43,589 nt of DNA from CAYUVA01 sp964448115 [NCBI: uncultured bacterium] (GTDB lineage Bacteria; CAYUVA01). The position numbers were made by a program, and so were the translations under genes. The DNA is taken from assembly GCA_964448115.1 (NCBI GenBank), contig CAYUVA010000040.1, positions 1-43,589 on the forward strand. The letters run 5' to 3'. The first letter of the stretch is position 1. Each line of letters opens with the position of its first letter. The notes beneath the pieces are model-generated. The model ran no database searches, had not been told where the DNA came from, and saw nothing but the letters and a program-made list of their open reading frames with translations. Below, piece after piece: positions 26,830 through 35,465 of the stretch.

Positions 26830-27713
26830 TTAGCCAGATAATGAGGGTTTTAAGGTATTTATTTCTAGTTATTGTATTGGGATTTCTGATGACCTGGCTG
26901 GTAGTTAACCCGTTTAGAGCCGATGCGATGGTGAAAGAAGCAATTATTCTAAGTAATGATGGCAGGCTGCTAGAATCGATAATGCTCCTGAAAAAGGCAA
27001 CCAAGGTCGATCCCTTTAACGGCAAGGCTTTTGAGCTTTGCGGAGCTCTATACTCCCGTATCCATGAGTCAAAGATATCACTTGAGTCCTCATTCGTTAC
27101 GCTTGCCAATACATTTTTCAATGCGCAGATCCAAGTATCTACCCCCCCGGACAGTCTTATTGATAGCCTAACAAGATCGAACGAATACCTTGTCAAAAGC
27201 CTGCGATTAAGAAGAAACTACGATGTTTACAGGATACTTGCTCGCAACCATCTTGTGATAGACCAACCAATGAAAGCAAAAAAATACGCTGATCATTATC
27301 TTTACTATTATCCAAAGGATCCCAAGAAGGATTATAACCTTATACGATGCTCTTATTCACGGGCAGGAAATGAGCTTTATCGAATGGGCAGGAAAGATCA
27401 TGCGCTTACCATATTCCAGCAGGGAGCAAAGCTGCCGGGATGGGACGCAGAATGCGAGCTGGCAATAGCCTCCCATCACCTTGCTATTGGGCAAATGGAT
27501 AATGCTAGACTAGCATTAGCAAAGGCGGAAAAAGCGCATAACATCAAGGATCACCCCGATACCTATGCATACACGCTTTACTTAAAGGCAATGCTTGCAA
27601 GGGCATCAGAAGATCTGAGTGGCTATGAAAAAAATATCATTAAGGCAGCAAATGTTGCCAGGGACAACATTGTTTTCCAATATCTTCATAGCCAACTGCA
27701 AGATCTCAACTAG
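26826..27713 (+). CDS. Membrane-anchored TPR-like protein
   Basis: 295 residues. One N-terminal membrane helix (about 8-28) is followed by helical repeats resembling tetratricopeptides (for example about 35-70, 165-205 and 210-250: EAIILSNDGRLLESIMLLKKATKVDP, ALTIFQQGAK). TPR repeats bind proteins. The start overlaps the amidase stop (ATGA), so it may organise or regulate that amidase in the periplasm; this is inference from coupling. Confidence 0.78.
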   Translation: MISQIMRVLRYLFLVIVLGFLMTWLVVNPFRADAMVKEAIILSNDGRLLESIMLLKKATKVDPFNGKAFELCGALYSRIHESKISLESSFVTLANTFFNAQIQVSTPPDSLIDSLTRSNEYLVKSLRLRRNYDVYRILARNHLVIDQPMKAKKYADHYLYYYPKDPKKDYNLIRCSYSRAGNELYRMGRKDHALTIFQQGAKLPGWDAECELAIASHHLAIGQMDNARLALAKAEKAHNIKDHPDTYAYTLYLKAMLARASEDLSGYEKNIIKAANVARDNIVFQYLHSQLQDLN

Positions 27714-27722
27714 GTTGAGGAT

Positions 27723-27758
27723 TTGCCTTTTTTCAAAAATGTACTATATTTAATATAG
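27723..27758 (+). promoter_or_regulatory. Candidate promoter with overlapping inverted repeat, upstream of the BFN gene
   Basis: TTGCCT (27723-27728) and TATATT (27745-27750) are 16 bases apart. The -10 lies inside the perfect inverted repeat CTATATT-T-AATATAG (27744-27758). A repressor bound there would cover the -10, or the symmetry may only reflect AT-richness. The ATG is at 27801. Confidence 0.4.
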
Positions 27759-27800
27759 AAACCTACTTGAGTTAGGCTGGAAAACAAGGACAATTAGGAT

Positions 27801-28286
27801 ATGAGAAAACAGATGATCGTTTACAATCTGACCCTTGACCCGATAACCAATATGCCGGTGATCATCCTGAAGGACAGGGATGGCGATACCAGGCTGCCGA
27901 TATGGGTTGGAATAAACGAGGCTAATGCTATCCTGCTGAAGCTAGAAAATATCCCCTCCCCAAGACCGATGACACACGACTTGCTTAAGAATGTTATCTA
28001 TAACTTAAAGGCTACTGTCGAGAAGATTGTCGTAAACGACCTGGTGGATAACACATTCTACGCCGAGATTTACCTTACCATCAACGGAAAACAAACCAAG
28101 ATCGATGCGCGACCCAGCGATGCCATCGCACTGGCTTTGAGAGCTGATGCACCTATCTTCGTGGAGGACGAGGTAGTCCGTAAATCGCAGGTGATGGCTG
28201 ATGAAGGGGAATGGCCAGACCAAGAGAAGCTGAAAAACTGGCTGGATAAGCTAAAGCCCGAAGATTTCGGCAAATACGAGATGTAA
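27801..28286 (+). CDS. Bifunctional nuclease (BFN/DUF151) family protein
   Basis: 161 residues. The BFN domain fills the first 130 residues: LPIWVGINEANAILL, RPMTHDLLKNVI and the signature DARPSDAIALALRADAPIFV. Plant members have been reported to have DNase and RNase activity; bacterial members are mostly uncharacterised, with roles in nucleic-acid turnover suggested. It has its own candidate promoter. The gene converges with the transglutaminase gene, and the 142 bases between hold no clear terminator, only a weak CAATCC/GGATTG inverted repeat near 28395-28417. Confidence 0.9.
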   Translation: MRKQMIVYNLTLDPITNMPVIILKDRDGDTRLPIWVGINEANAILLKLENIPSPRPMTHDLLKNVIYNLKATVEKIVVNDLVDNTFYAEIYLTINGKQTKIDARPSDAIALALRADAPIFVEDEVVRKSQVMADEGEWPDQEKLKNWLDKLKPEDFGKYEM

Positions 28287-28428
28287 CCGGTTGGCATGCA
28301 TAATAGCTAGGCGTAACATCAATCAGGTTAAGGTCAAACTACCCAAAGGAGATGCCTGTAGTATTGTCCATCCAAGCACAAGAGCCCTATGCCGCCAATC
28401 CTGTTAAGATCTGGATTGTTCACGCTGT

Positions 28429-31239
28429 TTATTCTCCAACCATCAATGATGGCCAGATATCGATATCATAATCTACAGGTGCTCTTATAGTCAGCGGTAA
28501 GCTCATAGCAGGAATACCGCCCGGTAAGTATAATGAGAATGTGTAAATTCCATCTTCGGCTGCCCAATCGCCACCTGATCCATCGTCTAATAGCCTGATC
28601 CCACTATCCACACCTAAGTAGTAAACTGCAAGATCTTGGAGGGCATAATTTGGTATGGCGATCATGGTCAGTTTTCCACCCTCTTGGCTGCTCAGGCGAC
28701 TATCCCAATAACCGGCTAGTTGTATCCTGGCATCAGGTGTTGCTGGAATATCGAAATCATCGAGGTTCACATAGAAACTATCACCGGCTGGTATCATCAC
28801 ATCGTCGGCTGCGAAGCTATCCACAGGCTTACCACTGATGAACAGGGTTATATTTATATCGACCCACATAGTGGCATTCACTGAGCGATAGTTGCTGAAG
28901 ACCATATAAGCCGTATCAGTTTTGGACTGCGCTGGGAGGTTTACCATGCCGCTAAAGGAACGCTGGTCATTGGCGAAGAATTGCGCATTGAATGTTAAAC
29001 CCCGCTCGAAGCGCTCATAGCTACCCGCGCTAGTTACAAAGCCATCGAGATGCCCAGAATCTAGTTTATATGCGAATTGGTCGAGTTTCTTCCCCCCATA
29101 AATAGTCTCGTATTCGATGAAGTATCGAATCATTGCCTGGTAAGTAGGATCCTCGTAATTTGCGCTCGTATATTTGAAGCTGGGAAGCTCGCCGGGAAGC
29201 ACGAATAGCCATGTATATTGAATGTCGGGCACACTCCCTTCGATCACCTTTTCCAAGGCGCTACTCCCAACCGAATCGCTGGTGCTTCGAGCATCAGCCC
29301 AGATATCACGGTTATTGCCAACATGTATATAAGCGATCCCATCGGAGCCGGTGTAACCCTTGGTAGCCGGAATGGGGCACATACCATGTTCAGGCGGTCC
29401 CTCATTGCAGGGCACCCAGATGCTAACATCTGCACCATCTACTGGCTCTCCATTAGCATCCACCACCTCTGCCCTAAGCAGCGCGGTCTGACTATAGCGC
29501 TGGGTTACATTGGTCCAAAGGTTATCTCCTCTAGGCGCCCAAACCCCAGCTATATTCTTGCCACCACCCCAATCTTGATCATAACATACGCCATAATTGT
29601 CGATGCGAGCAATAGTTCCATCCCAGTCGATCTGGAAGGCATGCCAGTAGTCATCGAAAAACTCGTCCCAGACATGATCCCAGGTCGCGTTTATAGCTCC
29701 GGCTGCCGGTACCAGGCATGTCCGGAGTGCAGCTCCGCACAGATCCTGTAATTCACCACAGTTTCCGTTATGCTCGTATAGTACCTGGTTAGGCTGCACA
29801 GGACGGTTGCTCCTAGCCCTGAAAGGTAGAACCTTGGCGCCCCACTGTCCGATCCTGGCTAGGGCAGTATCACCCCATGCCTCGCCGGGCCACCAGTTCT
29901 CCTGGGTCCAATTCCACAAGGCATCGATACCATCAAAGACCTCGTTCAACTGCGGATAGCTCATAAGCTGAATATCATCCGATTTGATGCCCCTGGTATC
30001 CACAAAATCGAAGCCTAGCGGGAGATCCAATCCTGACCAGCTATGGTTGAGATCGCAGGCACCATGGAACTGTAAGATATTGGAACCATAAATATTACTC
30101 TCGAACCATCCCTTGTTGATCTCCATATTTACATAAAATGAGTACGGCTGAGCCGATGGAATGATAACCTTGTCGTAGGTCTGAAGGTTGAATGCCTCGG
30201 ATCCCATGTCAGAGGAACTATAGATATCCACGGTCCAATCCGGGTGCTCAGCGAGCATATTTTCAATGGTGGGCGAGCCAAAGGGATCCCGATCCTTGAA
30301 TATGGCTATGCGTATATTTGTGTCCTCGCCACGGTTGCGGTCGAACTCATTCTCGGTAATCGGTATCTCTCCATTGCCATACATGATGAGATTCTCCAGA
30401 AGCTCTGGATATCCCGCTTCGGCGAGAGCCTCCACAGGGATCATGGTGAAGATATAGCATCCCATATTTCGTGGACCGAACATGAGACATGGCTCGCCGC
30501 TATCGTTATGGGTAATTGCAAAGATCGGAGGATGATTGACATCGTAGCCGGTAAAGTAGCCATAGGTCTTGGGCGTAAAGGTGCCGAAGGAGTCATCTGT
30601 GATGCGGTTGGGGTAGTTCAGGATCGGCATCTCCGTATAGTCGTAATCCAGGCTCGGATTGTAGTAGAAGTACTCACGCCAAAAGTAACCGGCTGTCCAG
30701 TTGGATGGATTATATGCATCGTCCATCTTGGGTGTCTCATCGGTGAATTTAACATGCACCACCCACCAGTAATAGATGTCCGGGTCCAGCTCGAACTCGG
30801 TGCGCATCCCCTCCACGTTCGACCAGTAGCGTAAGGTTGACCAGTACTCATCATCGGTAGCAGGATCGCCATAATCTATGATATCAACATAATCGAGGTT
30901 CTGATCTATCTCGTAAAGCAGTTGGCAATTGATTACTAATAAATTATCAAAGTCGTTTATCTTGTACATCCAGGGTATGACATGCGCCACCAGAAAGCAA
31001 AGTTCATCGCAGATATTCTCTCCCCGGTGGTCAATGATTACTTGTGCCAGTATATCCTGATCTTCACCCATTCGTCTAAGGTTATCTGCAAGATCATTCT
31101 TGAGCCATGATGGGCATATATCTAGCGCAGCCTTACCTGTATCGCTTAAATATCCTGGAACCCCGCCAGCAGCGAGAGCGTTGATTGGAACCAATATTAT
31201 TAGAGCGCATAAGATGGTTATCTTTATAGATTTGTTCAT
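28429..31239 (-). CDS. Secreted transglutaminase-like protein with C-terminal GYWD/WPYL domain
   Basis: 936 residues. A signal peptide (about 1-23, ending ALAAG) precedes a large N-terminal region (24-480) not matched to a family. A transglutaminase-like core shows the triad C494 in NGNCGELQ, H522 in WDHVWDEFF and an Asp in WHAFQIDWDG (D538 or D540). Such cores act as cysteine peptidases, transamidases or deamidases. Residues about 580-660 look like an Ig or carboxypeptidase-regulatory module. The last 101 residues (836-936) are the shared domain: LAGYWD, DDGSGGDWAAEDGIY and WPSL. GGAGG lies 9 bases before the ATG and a strong promoter is upstream. I infer an exported enzyme, probably a T2SS client. 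Confidence 0.87.
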   Translation of the reverse strand: MNKSIKITILCALIILVPINALAAGGVPGYLSDTGKAALDICPSWLKNDLADNLRRMGEDQDILAQVIIDHRGENICDELCFLVAHVIPWMYKINDFDNLLVINCQLLYEIDQNLDYVDIIDYGDPATDDEYWSTLRYWSNVEGMRTEFELDPDIYYWWVVHVKFTDETPKMDDAYNPSNWTAGYFWREYFYYNPSLDYDYTEMPILNYPNRITDDSFGTFTPKTYGYFTGYDVNHPPIFAITHNDSGEPCLMFGPRNMGCYIFTMIPVEALAEAGYPELLENLIMYGNGEIPITENEFDRNRGEDTNIRIAIFKDRDPFGSPTIENMLAEHPDWTVDIYSSSDMGSEAFNLQTYDKVIIPSAQPYSFYVNMEINKGWFESNIYGSNILQFHGACDLNHSWSGLDLPLGFDFVDTRGIKSDDIQLMSYPQLNEVFDGIDALWNWTQENWWPGEAWGDTALARIGQWGAKVLPFRARSNRPVQPNQVLYEHNGNCGELQDLCGAALRTCLVPAAGAINATWDHVWDEFFDDYWHAFQIDWDGTIARIDNYGVCYDQDWGGGKNIAGVWAPRGDNLWTNVTQRYSQTALLRAEVVDANGEPVDGADVSIWVPCNEGPPEHGMCPIPATKGYTGSDGIAYIHVGNNRDIWADARSTSDSVGSSALEKVIEGSVPDIQYTWLFVLPGELPSFKYTSANYEDPTYQAMIRYFIEYETIYGGKKLDQFAYKLDSGHLDGFVTSAGSYERFERGLTFNAQFFANDQRSFSGMVNLPAQSKTDTAYMVFSNYRSVNATMWVDINITLFISGKPVDSFAADDVMIPAGDSFYVNLDDFDIPATPDARIQLAGYWDSRLSSQEGGKLTMIAIPNYALQDLAVYYLGVDSGIRLLDDGSGGDWAAEDGIYTFSLYLPGGIPAMSLPLTIRAPVDYDIDIWPSLMVGE

Positions 31240-31294
31240 CTTTGATAGCCTCCGTGATTTGATGCTATTGCCATTTACATCCCCTTTTTTGTCA

Positions 31295-31323
31295 ATTATA
31301 TAGCAAATAGTATGCTGTGTCTA
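31295..31323 (-). promoter_or_regulatory. Strong sigma70-type promoter of the transglutaminase gene
   Basis: On the minus strand, -35 TAGACA (31318-31323) and a perfect -10 TATAAT (31295-31300) are exactly 17 bases apart. It is about 55 bases upstream of the ATG at 31239, in the intergenic gap. It is the best promoter match in the window. Confidence 0.6.
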
Positions 31324-31398
31324 TAAGCACCTGACATGGAAATCTGAAGTAAATTAACCACCGTGGCACAGTCGAAACACCTCGCACTTCACACCATT

Positions 31399-31431
31399 TT
31401 CTCTTTGCATTCTTTGTGTCTTTGTGTGAGG
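31399..31431 (-). repeat. CAAAGACAC-type repeat, second site
   Basis: Read on the minus strand, CACACAAAGACACAAAG and GCAAAGAG recur here, the same sort of units as at 32-118. It lies in the 222-base gap between the ABC exporter and the transglutaminase gene, which otherwise holds only the promoter. Confidence 0.55.
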
Positions 31432-31461
31432 CTCTTTCCTTTACTGATGTCCCAAGCCTAC

Positions 31462-33573
31462 TTACGACTGGGGTTGGTATTGTAACTGATATAATCGCCA
31501 ATATGCTCCCTGTTTTTTTAAGAGCTCGTTATGGCTGCCCATTTCGACAATAGCGCCATCTTTTATGACGATTATCTTATCGACCCGCTGGATTGTGGAG
31601 AGACGATGGGCGATGATGATGCTGGTTCTCCCTTTCATCAGTTTTGCCAGCGCGTCCTGGATGAGCAGCTCGGTCTCGGTGTCGATATTGGCGGTCGCCT
31701 CGTCAAGTACCAGGATCTTCGGGTCAAAAGCCAACGCTCGTGCAAAGGCAAGTAGCTGCCTTTGTCCCATTGAAAGCGTGCTTCCACGCTCGGTTACTGG
31801 TTCATCGTATTTTGCTGGCAGGCGCTGGATGAACTTGTCAGCATTGACATATCGGGAGACCTGCTCGATGCGATCCAATCCTATGCTCTCATCGCCAAGG
31901 CTGATATTATTTTTTATATCGCCTGAGAATAAAAACACATCCTGCATTACAATGGCGATGTTGCGCCTGAGCATATAGCGATCCAGGCTATTGATATCCC
32001 TTCCGTCAATAAGGATGCTCCCTTTTTGCACATCGTAGAACCTGCCCAGTAGATTTATGATCGTGGACTTGCCGGCACCGGTTGCCCCGACCAGCGCCAC
32101 GCTTTCACCTGGTTTGGCGTGGAAGGAGATCCCCTTGAGTACCCATTCATCCTGGTTGTAAGCGAACCAGACATCCTTGAATTCGACCTCACCTTTGAGC
32201 TGATCAATGGTCTTGAGATCACCTTCCCCTTCAGATTCGACCTTACGGTCAAGGATCTCGAAAATGCGCTCCGAGGCAGCCATCGCAGCCTGAAGGAGGT
32301 TGTACTGCTCGCTCAGCTCGCGGATGGGGCGGAAGAACATCTGGATATAGGATAGAAAGGCGGTCAGCTCGCCAATGGTCAGCGAATTCTGAATAACCTT
32401 GCCACCGCCAAAGTAGATGATAAGCGCAATGCCAAACGAGTCGATTACCTGAACCATTGGCCAGAACGATGATTCGGTAACTAGTTGCTTTATATTGGCT
32501 CTGAAGTAGTCTTGATTTATATCAGAGAACAGCTTACTGTTCTGCCTTTCTCGTCTGAAAAGCTGAGTTACCCTGATCCCGGAGATGTGCTCGGAAAGGG
32601 TTGCGTTTATCCGAGCCAGCTTTACGCGCACCATGCGATAGGTCTTTCTTAGGGCAGTGCGCATGAACACGGTTAGCAATATAAGCAGCGGGATAACAGA
32701 GAAGCCGATCAGTGCCAGACGCCAGTTCATCACCAGCATCACGATAACGATGCCGATGATGAAGAAAAACTGCTTGAAGAAGTTGATGATCACCGAGGAG
32801 AAGGTCTCAGAGAGGGCGTTTATATCGTTGGTTGTCCTGGTTACCAGCCTGCCGGTGGGGGTTTTGTCAAAGAACGATAGTGGCATACGCTGGATGTGAT
32901 TGAAGGTTTGGCGGCGGATATCGTACATGCTCTTTTGTCCAACAAAGGTCAGAAGGTAAACCTGGAAATAGCCAAAGACGAAATTGATCGCCATGAAAAT
33001 AAGGTAAAGCAAGCCAAACATGAGCACCATCTTGAGATCGTATCGCCGGATCTTCAGCAATTGCAGCGGTGTCAGCTTTTTTAGCTCGCCCTGTGATACG
33101 AGCATAGCTCCACCTTCGCCACCGAGGTAAGCCACATTTCCCTTGATAATGGACTCGATCTCAGCGAATTGACTATCCTCATATCGTGCAGGGTCGATAT
33201 GGTAGTATCTCTCCTTTTCAAGAACCTCAGCCTTTTCCAGCAGAACGATCTCCCCGGCATCAAGGTATTTAGAGTCTATGATGTAGATACCCTCGGCAAA
33301 TCGATCCAGATGTCCAAGATTATGTATCTTCAGGTCAGTTGTATCACCCTGGTACCTAATCAGCCTTGTATTGGGGATGATGTAGCTGTCGATGACTATC
33401 TTGGTTAAAAAAGGTAGGGACAAGTCTAGTGTGGCAACGAACATTAGAAGCGCAATGGATGTGATCGCATACCAGCGATATGGCTTCATATAAGCCAGGA
33501 TGCGCTTGAAAAGCCTGATATCATAAATCTTGCCCAGGCTCTCTTCCTCGTGATATCTGCCTTGTCCGTGCAT
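31462..33573 (-). CDS. ABC exporter half-transporter, subunit with intact catalytic Glu
   Basis: 703 residues. A six-helix exporter domain precedes an ATPase domain with Walker A GATGAGKST (about 495-503), signature LSMGQ (about 599-603, not the usual LSGGQ) and Walker B LVLDEA with the catalytic Glu near 624. About 120 residues between the first and second membrane helices (60-180) form an extra predicted periplasmic region. The pattern fits the TM288/BmrD type of heterodimeric exporter, where the odd signature pairs with the partner's degenerate site. The partner gene lies 14 bases upstream. The substrate is not known: drugs, lipids or peptides are possible. Confidence 0.9.
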   Translation of the reverse strand: MHGQGRYHEEESLGKIYDIRLFKRILAYMKPYRWYAITSIALLMFVATLDLSLPFLTKIVIDSYIIPNTRLIRYQGDTTDLKIHNLGHLDRFAEGIYIIDSKYLDAGEIVLLEKAEVLEKERYYHIDPARYEDSQFAEIESIIKGNVAYLGGEGGAMLVSQGELKKLTPLQLLKIRRYDLKMVLMFGLLYLIFMAINFVFGYFQVYLLTFVGQKSMYDIRRQTFNHIQRMPLSFFDKTPTGRLVTRTTNDINALSETFSSVIINFFKQFFFIIGIVIVMLVMNWRLALIGFSVIPLLILLTVFMRTALRKTYRMVRVKLARINATLSEHISGIRVTQLFRRERQNSKLFSDINQDYFRANIKQLVTESSFWPMVQVIDSFGIALIIYFGGGKVIQNSLTIGELTAFLSYIQMFFRPIRELSEQYNLLQAAMAASERIFEILDRKVESEGEGDLKTIDQLKGEVEFKDVWFAYNQDEWVLKGISFHAKPGESVALVGATGAGKSTIINLLGRFYDVQKGSILIDGRDINSLDRYMLRRNIAIVMQDVFLFSGDIKNNISLGDESIGLDRIEQVSRYVNADKFIQRLPAKYDEPVTERGSTLSMGQRQLLAFARALAFDPKILVLDEATANIDTETELLIQDALAKLMKGRTSIIIAHRLSTIQRVDKIIVIKDGAIVEMGSHNELLKKQGAYWRLYQLQYQPQS

Positions 33574-33587
33574 CGAATTACGCTTGG

Positions 33588-35342
33588 TTAATGCTCCGTG
33601 TTATTGTCGGTTGCCTGCCACTGGTATAGCCGATAGTAATATCCCTTGAGCGCAAGAAGCTCCTGGTGTGTTCCCTGTTCGGTTATAACTCCATCATCAA
33701 TGACATAAATTCGGTCTGCATCGACCACTGCCGCAGCCCGGTGGGTAATGATTATGGATGTTCGTTGGCGCATGAATGACTTGAGCTGCTTCAATATTTT
33801 CTCTTCGGTCCTGGTATCGACCGCGCTCAGGGCATCATCGAGTATTAGGATCTTGGGGTCGATGGCAACTGCCCTGGCAATGGATACCCTCTGTTTCTGC
33901 CCGCCGGAGAGGGTTACACCCCGCTCGCCGACCATGGTCTCATAGTGGTCAGGGAAGCTCTGAATATCGCCATCGATATTCGCCATGCGCGCAGCCTCCA
34001 TCACATCATCGATGGATAGCATTGGCACCCCATATCTTATGTTATCAGCGATCGACATCGAGTACAGGAATGGGTCCTGGGGCACGAAGCCAATATTCTT
34101 GCGCAATATGTGCAATGGAATACGATTGATATCCACGCCATCGATGAATATCGTGTTTTGGGGAACCGTGAATATCCGTGGTAAAAGATGAGCCAATGTC
34201 GATTTCCCAGCCCCGGTTCTGCCGATGATGCCGATGGTCTCCCCTTGTTTGATCCTCATACTGATATCGCGCAGCACTGGTTCCAATCCAGGAAGATACC
34301 TGAAGGTCAGGTTGCGGATCTCTATGTCGCCCTTGATATCCTCGACTGGCAGCACATGCGGGGCATCCTTTATCTCAGGCTCGGTAGCAAGGATCTTGTT
34401 GATCCTCTCCATCGATGCCTTTCCCCGCTCATACAAGTTAACCACCCAGCCTATTGCTATCATCGGCCAGATGAGAAGGTCGAGGTATGCAGTGAATGCC
34501 ACGAAATCGCCGATGCTCATCTGCCCTAGGATGACCTTCCTGCCACCATAAAAGAGTAAAAGCGCTTGTGAGATGCCGATTATAGAGCCGATCATGGGCA
34601 TAAGTATCCCCCAGACTCGAATCAGGCGGATGTTTTTCTCCAAATAGTCCTTGTTGAACTTGCTAAAGCGCTTCTCCTCATTGTCCTCCTGGGCATAGCC
34701 CTTAACAACTCGTATCCCCGTGTAGGTCTCTTGCACCTTGTCGGTAAGCTGGGAGAATGATTCCTGCACGGCGCGAAAGCGGGTGTGCAGCATCTTGGAG
34801 AACCTGAATACTACGAACGAAAGCACCGGCAGTGGGATCATTGTAACCAGGGTGAGGGAGGGGCTGATGGTGAGCATTAGTATAATGGAAGCCAGCGATA
34901 GAAGGGTCGCATCCGTGGCAGCGACCAGCGCTATGCCCGTTGCCATGCGTACCGCCTCGATATCATTGGTGGCATGTGCCATCAGGTCCCCGGTCTTGGT
35001 GCGGTTGAAGTAGCTGAAGGAGAGGGTCTGGATATGATCGAAGAATTTCTGACGCAGATCGCGCTCTATGCGCCGCGAAGCCCCGATTATCAAGGTTCGC
35101 CACGCGAAACGGGTCAGGGCGATGCCGACCGATAGCAGGACTATGTATGCGCCATATTTGAGCAGAACTTCGGAAGCCTTCAAGCCGGTAGCGAGGTCAT
35201 CCACCACCCATTTGAAGACCTTGGGGATTACCAGTTGGAGACCATCGACACAGACAAGGCTGATCAAGCCGATGATATAGAACCACTTGTACCGTTTTAT
35301 TGAGTCGGCGATGTTATCGAAGACTTTAGGTATAATTCTCAT
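33588..35342 (-). CDS. ABC exporter half-transporter, subunit with degenerate catalytic site
   Basis: 584 residues from ATG 35342; a TTG at 35366 is an alternative start. Six membrane helices, then an ATPase domain with Walker A GRTGAGKST (near 375), normal signature LSGGQ and Walker B ILILDDA, in which Asp replaces the catalytic Glu. A D-for-E change in one subunit with an altered signature in the other is the known mark of heterodimeric exporters such as TM287/288, BmrCD and LmrCD. It and the 703-residue gene, 14 bases apart, form one operon. Confidence 0.9.
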   Translation of the reverse strand: MRIIPKVFDNIADSIKRYKWFYIIGLISLVCVDGLQLVIPKVFKWVVDDLATGLKASEVLLKYGAYIVLLSVGIALTRFAWRTLIIGASRRIERDLRQKFFDHIQTLSFSYFNRTKTGDLMAHATNDIEAVRMATGIALVAATDATLLSLASIILMLTISPSLTLVTMIPLPVLSFVVFRFSKMLHTRFRAVQESFSQLTDKVQETYTGIRVVKGYAQEDNEEKRFSKFNKDYLEKNIRLIRVWGILMPMIGSIIGISQALLLFYGGRKVILGQMSIGDFVAFTAYLDLLIWPMIAIGWVVNLYERGKASMERINKILATEPEIKDAPHVLPVEDIKGDIEIRNLTFRYLPGLEPVLRDISMRIKQGETIGIIGRTGAGKSTLAHLLPRIFTVPQNTIFIDGVDINRIPLHILRKNIGFVPQDPFLYSMSIADNIRYGVPMLSIDDVMEAARMANIDGDIQSFPDHYETMVGERGVTLSGGQKQRVSIARAVAIDPKILILDDALSAVDTRTEEKILKQLKSFMRQRTSIIITHRAAAVVDADRIYVIDDGVITEQGTHQELLALKGYYYRLYQWQATDNNTEH

Positions 35343-35378
35343 CGAGACACACCAAGATATTGGCAAATTAGCCGATAA

Positions 35379-35407
35379 AATTTAGGAAAAATGCCCACCA
35401 ATGTCAA
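35379..35407 (-). promoter_or_regulatory. Candidate promoter of the ABC exporter operon
   Basis: On the minus strand, a perfect -35 TTGACA (35402-35407) and -10 TAAATT (35379-35384) are 17 bases apart, 36 bases before the ATG at 35342. It suggests the exporter is transcribed separately from the QueC-like pair upstream. Confidence 0.5.
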
Positions 35408-35465
35408 AAGGTGCTTTGCAGGTACACTCTACGAAAGCTTGACAGGGTATAGGATGGAAGTCCTG

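Noticed and set aside
28287-28428. Bidirectional terminator between convergent genes
   Set aside because: Only a 6-bp CAATCC/GGATTG inverted repeat with an 11-base loop and no T-run was found.
30244-30834. A 196-codon plus-strand frame
   Set aside because: Antisense to the transglutaminase gene; no domain or ribosome site.
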